From NCBI GenBank assembly GCA_947630215.1, contig CANRGX010000025.1:1-35260 (forward strand): a stretch of DNA of 35,260 bases. The letters run 5' to 3'. The position numbers and the translations under genes are program-made. The notes under the pieces are model-generated. The model ran no database searches and was not told where the DNA came from. It was given only the letters and a program-made list of their open reading frames with translations. This DNA comes from an uncultured Eisenbergiella sp. GTDB taxonomy: Bacteria > Bacillota > Clostridia > Lachnospirales > Lachnospiraceae. Shown here piece by piece: positions 23,907 to 31,680 of the stretch; the first letter of the stretch is position 1, and each line of letters starts with the position of its first letter.

Positions 23907-25508
23907 ATGAAAAGAAAAACGTTAGGCAGATTGATGGCGGCTTCTATCGCGGCCGTTATGACGGTAGGTATGGTTGGCTGCGGCGGCAACAGCAGCGCGC
24001 CGGCTGACAACGCAGCGGATACCCCCGCGGCAGCGGAGACCCCCGCAGCGGCGGAGACGCCTGCAGCGGAGACCCCTGCGGCAGAGGACACTGCGGCAGC
24101 GGAGACCCCTGCAGCGGAAGATGACGGAATGGGCGAGGTGAGAATCGACCCCAAGACCGGCGAACCCTTCGACCTGGGCGGCATGGAAATCATCGTCGCC
24201 GACTGGTGGACCGATCCTACCGCTGAGCCTACTACCGAGTTCGGTGAGGCGCAGAAGGAATACCGCGACTGGCTGCAGGAGACCTACAACTTCACTCTGG
24301 TACAGAAGAACTACGCTGGCTGGGGCTGGGGCGAAGGCTCTATCGGCGAGGCATTTGTGCAGGCCGCTACTTCCGGTTCTGACGAAAACATCATTTATAT
24401 CCTGACCAATTCCGCTTCCACCGCTTCTTATGTGAGCCAGGGTCTGTGCTATGACATTTCCAAACTGGACGGCGATGTTGTCGATCTGTCCCGTGAGAAA
24501 TGGACCTGCAACGGCGAACTGACAAGCTGGGGTATCGGCGATGCCAAGTACGGCTTCTATGCCGGACCTTCGGAGCCCAGAGGCGGACTTTACTTCAACA
24601 AGACGGTGCTCAAGGATGCGGGCATTGATCCCGAGTCCATCTATGACATGCAGGCGGACGGCACCTGGACCTGGGATGCCTGGATTGATATTATGAGCAA
24701 AGTACAGCGCGATATCGATTCCGACGGCCAGATCGATGTATACGGCTGCGTACAGAACAACGGCGGTATGGTTATGCAGTGTATCCGTTCCAACGGCGGC
24801 GCTCTGGTGACCAAGAATCCCGACGGTACTTATGAACTGACCGCTGACAGCGATGCGGTAAGAGAAGGCCTGCACTTCGCCATTGACGAAGTAACCGACA
24901 AGTACTTCCTGAACTACAGCAACGAAGACGGCAGCAACTGGGAAGATTATAAGGTTCGTTTCATGAACGGTGAAGCCGCTTTCATGTTTGACGATGCGTA
25001 CTGCGCATACCAGGGCGGCTGGCTGACCGGTCAGTCCAAGGATGCCGACGGTAACGCGACTGCGGTTAACGGCGTTGAGCTGACCCAGCAGATCGACTAT
25101 GGCTTCGTTATGTTCCCGAAGGGGCCCAGAGCGAGTGACTATGTGACCAACAAGTCCAACAACGTTACCATGATGCCCGCTTCTTATGACGATGACAAGG
25201 CCAGACTGCTGATGTTTGCTTACGACGTGTGGACCGACGACGTTCCCGGTGAGGAATGGGAAGGCTACTACGGCCTGCTGGATAACCTGTACGGCGGCAT
25301 GAGAGATACCCGTTCCGTGGACGAGACCATCGACATGATGACCACCAGAGGCGTTGACGACGTGCACGCTATCGTTCCCAACTTCAACCCGAACGACAAC
25401 TTCCTGTATCAGGCCGGTGTCGGCGCGGATGCGGACGCTCTGCTGGAGCAGAACCTGGCCGAATGGCAGACTGCTGTGGACGAATTTAACGCTTCCATGC
25501 AGAAGTAA
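23907..25508 (+). CDS. Lipoprotein extracellular solute-binding protein (sugar ABC transporter)
   Basis: This is a 533-residue lipoprotein. A signal peptide of 24 residues ends in a lipobox Met-Val-Gly-Cys with lipidated Cys25. A low-complexity linker rich in Ala, Glu, Thr and Pro spans about residues 31-73. The binding domain follows (about 85-533), with many Trp, Tyr and Asp residues of the kind that stack on sugars. It is of the family-1 extracellular sugar-binding type. An exceptionally good AAGGAGGAGAG precedes the ATG. Its codons look biased toward C-ending choices for Asn, Asp, Phe and Tyr and toward GGC/GGT for Gly, as expected for an abundant protein, more so than in the housekeeping genes here. 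It follows the second permease pair and is closed by a terminator. The ligand is unknown; a plant cell wall oligosaccharide is inferred from the neighbours. Confidence 0.9.
   Translation: MKRKTLGRLMAASIAAVMTVGMVGCGGNSSAPADNAADTPAAAETPAAAETPAAETPAAEDTAAAETPAAEDDGMGEVRIDPKTGEPFDLGGMEIIVADWWTDPTAEPTTEFGEAQKEYRDWLQETYNFTLVQKNYAGWGWGEGSIGEAFVQAATSGSDENIIYILTNSASTASYVSQGLCYDISKLDGDVVDLSREKWTCNGELTSWGIGDAKYGFYAGPSEPRGGLYFNKTVLKDAGIDPESIYDMQADGTWTWDAWIDIMSKVQRDIDSDGQIDVYGCVQNNGGMVMQCIRSNGGALVTKNPDGTYELTADSDAVREGLHFAIDEVTDKYFLNYSNEDGSNWEDYKVRFMNGEAAFMFDDAYCAYQGGWLTGQSKDADGNATAVNGVELTQQIDYGFVMFPKGPRASDYVTNKSNNVTMMPASYDDDKARLLMFAYDVWTDDVPGEEWEGYYGLLDNLYGGMRDTRSVDETIDMMTTRGVDDVHAIVPNFNPNDNFLYQAGVGADADALLEQNLAEWQTAVDEFNASMQK
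24018..24119 (+). repeat. Degenerate in-frame tandem repeat coding Glu-Thr-Pro-Ala-Ala linker
   Basis: Imperfect units of 12-18 bases encode repeated (Ala)-Glu-Thr-Pro-Ala-Ala from residue 38 to 71 of the lipoprotein binding protein. The copies differ mainly in third codon positions. The segment makes a flexible, acidic, proline-rich tether between the lipid anchor and the binding domain, and it is a likely site of length variation between strains. Confidence 0.8.
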
Positions 25509-25544
25509 TTGCTCATAAGAGTAGTTTGTAACAATTAACTGATT

Positions 25545-25576
25545 GGGGATGGTGTTTTCCGGGCGCCATCCCCTTT
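25545..25576 (+). terminator. Intrinsic terminator after the lipoprotein binding-protein gene
   Basis: A 10-bp stem (25545-25554 with 25564-25573, core GGGGATGG/CCATCCCC and one G-T pair) has a 9-base loop and is followed by TTTGTT. It starts 36 bases after the stop codon. The GH5 gene begins about 40 bases later without an obvious promoter, so partial readthrough is possible. Confidence 0.8.
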
Positions 25577-25616
25577 GTTCTCCTAAGCAGAGACGGGAAA
25601 GGCTGATCGTATATCC

Positions 25617-26936
25617 ATGAGAGAAGAAAAGAGAAGGAAAAGAATCCGCAGAGCGGCCGCTGTGGTTCTGTTGTTACTGGGAGCCGCAGGGCTTGCCGGC
25701 TGCGGCAGGACAGGTGTGGAGGAAGACGCCTTACAAACGGAGACAGAGGCAGAGACAAAGACGGCGGAAAGCACGGGAACGGAAAGCACGGGAACGGAAA
25801 GTGTGCGGGAAGAAAGCGCTCCGGCGGAAAGTCCCCAGGCAGAAAATCCCCAGACAGAAAGCGGAGAAGCAGAGACAGAGACAAAGACCGCAGCCGTGGC
25901 AGAGACGGATCGGTCGGCTGTGTTTGAGCTGTTTTCCCATATGACGGTGGGGTGGAACCTGGGCAATACCTTTGACTCCCACGGAGCAGGCAATTCCCTT
26001 GGGGCGGAGACATATTGGGGCAATCCTGTCACCACGAAGGAAATGATCGACATGGTGGCCGCCCAGGGCATCAACACACTGCGGATTCCGGTGACCTGGG
26101 CCGAGCACGTGGGGGCCGCTCCGGCGTATTCCATCGACAAAGCCTGGCTGGATCGGGTGGAAGAAGTGGTGGGCTATGGTCTGGACAACGGGATGTATGT
26201 GATCCTGGATACGCACCATGAACCCGATTTCTGGATGAAGCTGGACGAGGGATCGTTTGACGCAACCAAGGCCGAGCTGACGGCCATCTGGACGCAGGTT
26301 GCGGAGCGCTTCCGGGACTATGACGAGCATCTGATCTTCGAGGGGATGAACGAACCCAGGACAAAGGGGTCGCCCGCCGAATGGAGCGGCGGCACCGGGC
26401 CGGAGCGCGCGGCGGTAAATGAGTTAAACGGCGCGTTTCTTGACGCGGTCCGTGCCGTGGGAGGCGGCAACGAAACCCGCTGCCTGATCATCTGTCCTTA
26501 CGGCAACAGCGTGACCCGGGATACTCTGCAGACCTTGAAGCTATATGACGATCCCAATCTTGCGGTATCCGTGCATCTGTATACGCCCTATTTCTTTACC
26601 TATGATGCCCAGGGGGGATATGCCCAGTGGGATGGAAGCAAGAAGTCGGAAATTGTCTCCAATGTGGATCTGGTCGATACGTTCCTCTTACAAAAGGGAG
26701 TCCCGGTGATTGTGACGGAGTTTGGTGCGGTCAACAAGAACAACACGCAGGACGAGATCCGCTGGCTGCAGGATTACCTTGGCGTCATGCAGGAGAAGGG
26801 GATCAAATGTATCTGGTGGGACAACGGACAGTTTGTCGGAAACGGGGAGAATTTTGCGCTGCTGGATCGCAGGAATCTCAAATGGTTCTCCCAGGAAGTG
26901 GCGGACGCCCTGGTAGAGGCGGCGGGAGGTAGATAA
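25617..26936 (+). CDS. GH5 family endoglucanase-type lipoprotein
   Basis: This is a 439-residue lipoprotein. A basic N-terminus and hydrophobic stretch end in Leu-Ala-Gly-Cys with lipidated Cys29. A Glu/Thr/Ser-rich linker covers about residues 33-97. The GH5 barrel covers about 100-435 and shows the family signatures in order: Gly-Trp-Asn-Leu-Gly-Asn-Thr-Phe-Asp (112-120), Leu-Arg-Ile-Pro-Val-Thr-Trp, Asp-Thr-His-His-Glu, the acid/base Glu246 in Gly-Met-Asn-Glu-Pro-Arg, Ser-Val-His-Leu-Tyr-Thr-Pro-Tyr, and the nucleophile Glu368 in Thr-Glu-Phe-Gly-Ala. The style is closest to subfamily 4, which includes endo-beta-1,4-glucanases, xyloglucanases, lichenases and some xylanases. The start has a weak ribosome binding site, but no alternative start retains the signal peptide. 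It should act on the cell surface and feed the transporters upstream. Confidence 0.92.
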   Translation: MREEKRRKRIRRAAAVVLLLLGAAGLAGCGRTGVEEDALQTETEAETKTAESTGTESTGTESVREESAPAESPQAENPQTESGEAETETKTAAVAETDRSAVFELFSHMTVGWNLGNTFDSHGAGNSLGAETYWGNPVTTKEMIDMVAAQGINTLRIPVTWAEHVGAAPAYSIDKAWLDRVEEVVGYGLDNGMYVILDTHHEPDFWMKLDEGSFDATKAELTAIWTQVAERFRDYDEHLIFEGMNEPRTKGSPAEWSGGTGPERAAVNELNGAFLDAVRAVGGGNETRCLIICPYGNSVTRDTLQTLKLYDDPNLAVSVHLYTPYFFTYDAQGGYAQWDGSKKSEIVSNVDLVDTFLLQKGVPVIVTEFGAVNKNNTQDEIRWLQDYLGVMQEKGIKCIWWDNGQFVGNGENFALLDRRNLKWFSQEVADALVEAAGGR

Positions 26937-27887
26937 ATGGAAGTTTGTTTTCATCTGCCGGGACTGCGGCAGAATTATCCCTTAAATATGATGCTTTTGT
27001 CCATGCTGGAAAAAAAGCCGCAGTATTTCAGGGAGGGCGTAAGGATCGCTTCCTTTTTCGGAGAATTTCCCATGTCCCTCTGGAACGGCGGCCGGAAATC
27101 CCCGCAGGATCAGTGCGACGCAGGCTATATTCAGAATGCGATTCATAATATCAACGCAAAGGGCGTGGCGGTGCGCTATACCTATACCAATCTGTTCCTG
27201 GATGAGCAGGATTTGAAGGATCCCTACTGTAACTTCTGCATGAAGGCGGCGGACAACGGAAAGAACGAGATCCTGGTGGTGTCTCCCCTCCTGGAGGCCT
27301 ACGTGCGCAAGACCTACCCGTCCTTTCGGATCAACAGCTCCACCTGTAAGGAGATCCGCAGCATCGACGCGGTGAACGAGGAACTGAAAAAAGACTATCA
27401 TCTGGTGGTGCTGGATTACAATTTTAACAACCGGTTTGACCAGCTTGCGCAGATCGAGGACAAGGGACGCTGTGAGATTCTGGTGAACGCGGTCTGCCAG
27501 CCCGACTGCCCGAGGAGAGGGAGACACTACGAGAACGAGGCGAAGAACCAGAAGATCATGCTCAAAAACCGTACCCGCACGCCGGACAGACAGATCCCTC
27601 TGGAGCCCTGGCACTGCGATTACGGGGAGCACAACGAGTTTCGTACCATCCAGACCTACTGTACCTACGTCTCTCCGGAGGATATCTGGGAAAAATATGT
27701 GCCCATGGGCTTTACGAACTTTAAGCTGGAAGGGCGGACAGCAAACCTCTTTTATATCCTGGAGGTGTACTGCCACTATCTGATCCGGCCCGAATACAGG
27801 GTGGACGCCGCCACCACACTGTTAAACAGTCTGGTGGGAAACCGTCTGCTTACGGTGGCGCGGCCCCGGCCTTCCAGGTGGCCTTGA
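26937..27887 (+). CDS. U32-peptidase-like four-cysteine protein, paralogue 1
   Basis: This is a 316-residue soluble protein without signal peptide or membrane segment. I do not recognise it with certainty. Its plan resembles peptidase U32-type proteins: an N-terminal alpha/beta barrel-like part, a Leu-Val-Asn-x-Val-Cys-x-Pro-x-Cys-Pro-Arg-Arg motif, and a late Phe-Thr-Asn-Phe-Lys-Leu-Glu-Gly-Arg segment like the U32 Phe-Lys-Ile-x-Gly-Arg. Four cysteines, Cys187, Cys191, Cys227 and Cys242, are in places shared with the next gene and could bind an iron-sulfur cluster, as reported for UbiU/UbiV and other U32 members. An N-terminal Cys-Asn-Phe-Cys pair (near residue 100) is not shared. The ATG follows the GH5 stop directly, with GGGAGGT inside the GH5 end. 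The last residues (Arg-Pro-Arg-Pro-Ser-Arg-Trp-Pro) look like a frayed end. No function is proposed. Confidence 0.6.
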   Translation: MEVCFHLPGLRQNYPLNMMLLSMLEKKPQYFREGVRIASFFGEFPMSLWNGGRKSPQDQCDAGYIQNAIHNINAKGVAVRYTYTNLFLDEQDLKDPYCNFCMKAADNGKNEILVVSPLLEAYVRKTYPSFRINSSTCKEIRSIDAVNEELKKDYHLVVLDYNFNNRFDQLAQIEDKGRCEILVNAVCQPDCPRRGRHYENEAKNQKIMLKNRTRTPDRQIPLEPWHCDYGEHNEFRTIQTYCTYVSPEDIWEKYVPMGFTNFKLEGRTANLFYILEVYCHYLIRPEYRVDAATTLLNSLVGNRLLTVARPRPSRWP

Positions 27888-27912
27888 GAAAGAACGAAAA
27901 AGGAGTCTGAAA

Positions 27913-28815
27913 ATGGCGGAAAAAAAGGTATTCTGGCATTTGCCCGGTTTTTGTTATTTCAGGGCGCTGAATCTTGCGGTGATTACGCTGATGAAGGAGT
28001 ATCCGTCCTGCTTTCGGGACGGCTACCGGATCGGATCGGTCTACGGCACCTTCCCCGGCGCAATCTGGAACGGCGGCCGGGTGGTCATGGGAATTGCCGG
28101 AAAGCGGGATATCGAGGCGACTCTGAAGCAATATAACAGCAGAAATGTTCCCGTCCGGTTCACCTGGACCAATTCCTGTCTGGAGGAGAAGCACGTGTGG
28201 GATACCTATTGTAATCTCATTATGCGGCTGGCGGACAACGGAATGAACCAGGTGCTGGTAAATACCCCGGTGCTGGAGGAGTATATCCGCCGGGAGTATC
28301 CCGGTTTTCCCATGATTTCTTCCACCACAAAGCGGATTGTGAAGACAGAGGACGTGCTCCGGGAGCTGGAAAAGGACTACTATCTGGTGGTGCTGGACTA
28401 CGATCTGAACCATAACCGGCAGGCGCTGGAGCGGCTGGAACCCTATGCGGGCCGGGTGGAAATCCTGGTCAATGAGGTCTGTACGCCCGGCTGTCCCAGA
28501 CGGGCGGAGCACTATGCCCAGCAGTCCAGGGCCCAGCTGGAATTTGACGTGAAGGATCTGTTTGCCTGTCCCAACGCCAATCCCAACAAAACCTTTGCGG
28601 AATGCAGGAAGCGTCCCGCCTTTATTTCCAACGAGGAGATCGGCGGCTATATCGACCGGGGATTTGTGAACTTTAAGATCGCCGGGCGGGGGATGCCCCA
28701 GCAGTATGTGCTGGATGCGTATCTGTACTTCCTGGTGAAAGAGGAGCAAAGGGACTTTATCCGGGGCAGGATCGAAAAGCTGCTGACCCCGTCCAAAACA
28801 GCAGGACGGCGGTAA
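27913..28815 (+). CDS. U32-peptidase-like four-cysteine protein, paralogue 2
   Basis: This 300-residue soluble protein is clearly related to the preceding one along its whole length. Shared blocks include Leu-Pro-Gly near the start, Phe-Pro-x-x-x-Trp-Asn-Gly-Gly-Arg, Ala-Asp-Asn-Gly, Tyr-x-Leu-Val-Val-Leu-Asp-Tyr, and the Val-Asn-x-Val-Cys-x-Pro-x-Cys-Pro-Arg-Arg motif. The four matching cysteines are Cys190, Cys194, Cys219 and Cys231. The later Phe-Val-Asn-Phe-Lys-Ile-Ala-Gly-Arg segment supports the link with U32-type proteins. It starts 25 bases after its paralogue, with a GGAG eight bases before the ATG. U32 relatives act as tRNA or rRNA hydroxylation factors, collagenase-like proteases or cofactor-pathway oxygen-independent hydroxylases, but nothing here allows a choice. 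Its place between GH5 and GH43 genes is unusual. Confidence 0.6.
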   Translation: MAEKKVFWHLPGFCYFRALNLAVITLMKEYPSCFRDGYRIGSVYGTFPGAIWNGGRVVMGIAGKRDIEATLKQYNSRNVPVRFTWTNSCLEEKHVWDTYCNLIMRLADNGMNQVLVNTPVLEEYIRREYPGFPMISSTTKRIVKTEDVLRELEKDYYLVVLDYDLNHNRQALERLEPYAGRVEILVNEVCTPGCPRRAEHYAQQSRAQLEFDVKDLFACPNANPNKTFAECRKRPAFISNEEIGGYIDRGFVNFKIAGRGMPQQYVLDAYLYFLVKEEQRDFIRGRIEKLLTPSKTAGRR

Positions 28816-28837
28816 CTATCGTAAAGCGAGAGGGAAG

Positions 28838-30532
28838 ATGAAAAAGGCTGAAATGACGGCCGTGGTGAGACGGACGCCGTTAATCGGGGCGGATTATCCG
28901 GATCCGGAGGTGATCCGGGTGGACGACGCCTATTATATGCTGAGCACGACCATGCACTTTTTGCCGGGCGCGCAGATTCTGCGCTCGTACGATCTGGTGA
29001 ACTGGGAGCACGCTGCCTACGTGTTTTCTTCTTTTGAAGACGCCAAAGAGGCCCGTATGACCTATGAGAGCAACGGCTACGGATGCGGAATGTGGGCGGG
29101 CTCCATGCGGTATCATAACGGGCGCTTCTATGTGAGCTTTGCGGCGAAACAGAGTCAGAAGACATATTTTTATACGGCCCCGAAGGTGGAAGGCCCCTGG
29201 AAGAAAACCAGCCTGGATCGCTATCTGCACGACGGATCCCTGTTTTTTGACGATGACGGCAGGACGTATCTGGTATACGGAAATTCCGAAATCCGGATAC
29301 AGGAGCTCTCTCCCGATTTGAGCGGACTGAAAGAAGACGGGTTTTCCCGGGTACTGGTACGGGAGAAGGACGATGTGATCCTGGGGCATGAAGGATCCCA
29401 CTTCTATAAGATTGACGGCAGATACTATCTGTTTACGATCCACTGGCCCAGAACCGGAACGGCCAGAAGGACGCAGATGTGTTTTTCCAGCGATTCCCTG
29501 GAAGGAGAATTTCGCGGCGGGCCCGTGCTGGACGACGACATGGGCTTTCAGAACTGCGGCGTGGCCCAGGGGGGAATCGTCCAGGCCAGCGACGGCAGAT
29601 GGTACAGCATTCTCCTTCAGGATCACGGCGCGGTGGGACGTGTGCCGGTGCTGGTTGACGTGCACTGGGAGAACGGATTTCCCGTGTTCGGGGATCGTGG
29701 AAAAATCCCGGCGGCGGTGACGGTGGCCAGCAACAGACCCTATTACCAGTATGAACCGCTGTACACCTCGGATGACTTTTCTTACCTTCCCGATGAGTCC
29801 GGGCGGTTTGGGCTGAAAGAACAGTGGCAGTGGAACCACGAGCCCCAGCCGGATCTGTGGACGATTCTGCCATATGGCGGATTGTGCATCACAACGGGAA
29901 AGCTCTGCGCCAATGTGACCCAGGCGGTAAACACCCTGACCCAGCGGCTGACGCTGCCGGGCACCGTCGCAGAGGTGACCGTGGACGCCACGGACTTAAA
30001 CGAGGGCGATTACGCCGGATTGTGCGCCCTTCAGGGCTGTTACGCAATGGCAGCGGTGACGAAGGAACTGCATCGGTATTATCTGGTGATGATCGAGAGG
30101 AACCGGGAGGAGAAAAATACCGGTATGGGGGCCAACGACTATATGCCGGGCCGGATTGTGGAGAAAATCGTCCTGACAGAGCCGGTGGTGCGGCTGCGGA
30201 TGGAAGCGTGCTTTTCCAAACGTTCCGACAAGGTGACGTTTTTTTACCGGGAATCCCGGGAAGGCGGAAATTTCAGAAAGATCGGCAGGGAACACGCCCT
30301 GTTTTTCGGACTGGATCACTTTGTGGGCTGCCGCTGCGGGCTGTCCGTGTTTGCCACCAGAAAGATAGGCGGTTCCGCCGTTTTTCAGCATTTTACTTAC
30401 GAAAAGCGGCTGTCACAGCGTCCGGCAGGCGGCTGTACGGACGGCGGGAGGAGAGAAAATGGTGCCGGTATTAAAGGATGCGGTACAGCGGGCGATGGGA
30501 TGCCGGATCGGAGCGGAAGCGACCCTGCCTGA
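28838..30532 (+). CDS. GH43 family beta-xylosidase / alpha-arabinofuranosidase, cytoplasmic
   Basis: This 564-residue enzyme has no signal peptide. The five-bladed GH43 propeller covers about residues 12-310. The expected catalytic residues are Asp22 in Tyr-Pro-Asp-Pro-Glu (base), Asp132 in His-Asp-Gly-Ser-Leu-Phe (pKa modulator) and Glu185 in Gly-His-Glu-Gly-Ser-His (acid). A C-terminal beta-sandwich of the type found in GH43 beta-xylosidases covers about 325-525 and ends near Phe-Thr-Tyr-Glu-Lys-Arg-Leu. The last 35 or so residues are rich in Gly, Arg and Asp and look unrelated to the fold; they overlap the GH10 gene by 74 bases. The activity is inferred from family architecture: release of xylose or arabinose from imported oligosaccharides. 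The ATG at 28838 lies close behind an AGGGA, so ATG 28853 is a possible alternative. Confidence 0.9.
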   Translation: MKKAEMTAVVRRTPLIGADYPDPEVIRVDDAYYMLSTTMHFLPGAQILRSYDLVNWEHAAYVFSSFEDAKEARMTYESNGYGCGMWAGSMRYHNGRFYVSFAAKQSQKTYFYTAPKVEGPWKKTSLDRYLHDGSLFFDDDGRTYLVYGNSEIRIQELSPDLSGLKEDGFSRVLVREKDDVILGHEGSHFYKIDGRYYLFTIHWPRTGTARRTQMCFSSDSLEGEFRGGPVLDDDMGFQNCGVAQGGIVQASDGRWYSILLQDHGAVGRVPVLVDVHWENGFPVFGDRGKIPAAVTVASNRPYYQYEPLYTSDDFSYLPDESGRFGLKEQWQWNHEPQPDLWTILPYGGLCITTGKLCANVTQAVNTLTQRLTLPGTVAEVTVDATDLNEGDYAGLCALQGCYAMAAVTKELHRYYLVMIERNREEKNTGMGANDYMPGRIVEKIVLTEPVVRLRMEACFSKRSDKVTFFYRESREGGNFRKIGREHALFFGLDHFVGCRCGLSVFATRKIGGSAVFQHFTYEKRLSQRPAGGCTDGGRRENGAGIKGCGTAGDGMPDRSGSDPA

Positions 30533-31658
30533 AATGAAGGACAAAAAGGTGTGGGAGATTATCACCACCCATTTTAATGCGCTCACCTTCGGAAATGAAC
30601 TCAAGCCGGATTCCATGTTCGGCTACAGCAGAGAGAAGTGCCGCAGCCTGGAGCGGGCGGAGGTAAACGGAGAGAGCCTGGCTGTTCCCAGACTGGATTT
30701 TTCCAGGGCACAGGCCATGCTGGATCAGGTACTTGCCTGGAACCAGAGCCACCCGGACAGCCCGATCCGGGTGAGGGGACATGTGCTGGTATGGCACTCC
30801 CAGACGCCGGAATGGTTCTTCCATGTGGATTACGATAAGAACAAAGACTACGTGGACAAGGACACCATGAACAGACGGCTGGAATGGTATATCCGGACGA
30901 TGCTGACCCATTTTACCGGGGAAGAAAGCAGATACCGGGAGCTGTTCTACGGCTGGGACGTGGTAAACGAAGCGATCAGCGACCGCACGGGCACCTATCG
31001 CAGCGACAGGGAAAATCCGGACGAACCCTTAAGCCGGAATACCCACGGCAGCAATTCCAGCTGGTGGCGGGTGTATCAGAGCGAGGAATATATTCTGAAC
31101 GCTTTTTTCTATGCCAACCGCTATGCGCCTGCCGGCCTGGAGCTGTATTACAACGATTACAACGAGAGTTCCCCGATCAAACAGCAGGGGATTCTGACGC
31201 TGCTGGCGGCGATAAAAGAGCGGGAGGGCGCGCCCGGAGAGGGAACCCGTATCGACGGAATGGGCATGCAGGGGCATTACGGTATGACTTCCCCTTTGGA
31301 GGGCGACTTTGAGACTGCCATCGTAAAATACGCAAAGGCGGTGGGAAGCGTTCAGATTACAGAGTTTGATTTGCGCGCCGGCGAGGGCTACGACGGGAGC
31401 CGGAAAGCGAAAGCAGAAGAATACGAAAAGCAGGCGGAGCGCTACCGGACGCTGTATCGGGCCATCCGGCGGGCCAGAGAGAAGGAAGGGGCCAATGTGA
31501 CGGGCCTTACGTTCTGGGGAACGGTGGATCCCTATTCCTGGCTGCAGGGCCGTTCCGATGTAGGGGGCGGCAATACCACGGGACTGCCCCAGTGTCCGCT
31601 TCTGTTTGACGAAGCCTATCAGCCCAAGCCCGCGTTTTTTGCGTTTGCCAGGGGATAA
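30459..31658 (+). CDS. GH10 family endo-beta-1,4-xylanase, predicted intracellular
   Basis: This is a 399-residue glycoside hydrolase with no signal peptide. The GH10 barrel spans nearly the whole protein. Signatures include Phe-Asn-Ala-Leu-Thr-Phe-Gly-Asn-Glu-Leu-Lys-Pro (39-50), Arg-Gly-His-Val-Leu-Val-Trp-His-Ser-Gln-Thr-Pro, the acid/base Glu171 in Trp-Asp-Val-Val-Asn-Glu-Ala, Gln-Gly-His-Tyr, the nucleophile Glu302 in Gln-Ile-Thr-Glu-Phe-Asp, and a Phe-Trp-Gly-Thr-Val-Asp segment near the end. Intracellular GH10 enzymes trim short xylo-oligosaccharides. The ATG lies inside the GH43 gene, but its GGGAGGAGA site and homology from the first residues show that it is the true start. The gene ends 22 bases before the convergent AraC regulator, with no clear terminator between them. 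Confidence 0.94.
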   Translation: MVPVLKDAVQRAMGCRIGAEATLPEMKDKKVWEIITTHFNALTFGNELKPDSMFGYSREKCRSLERAEVNGESLAVPRLDFSRAQAMLDQVLAWNQSHPDSPIRVRGHVLVWHSQTPEWFFHVDYDKNKDYVDKDTMNRRLEWYIRTMLTHFTGEESRYRELFYGWDVVNEAISDRTGTYRSDRENPDEPLSRNTHGSNSSWWRVYQSEEYILNAFFYANRYAPAGLELYYNDYNESSPIKQQGILTLLAAIKEREGAPGEGTRIDGMGMQGHYGMTSPLEGDFETAIVKYAKAVGSVQITEFDLRAGEGYDGSRKAKAEEYEKQAERYRTLYRAIRRAREKEGANVTGLTFWGTVDPYSWLQGRSDVGGGNTTGLPQCPLLFDEAYQPKPAFFAFARG

Positions 31659-31680
31659 CCGGTCAGAGGGCGTTGCCGTC

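Noticed and set aside
23922-25367. 481-codon minus-strand frame opposite the lipoprotein binding-protein gene
   Set aside because: It is a shadow frame. The plus strand has a signal peptide, lipobox, strong ribosome site and terminator.
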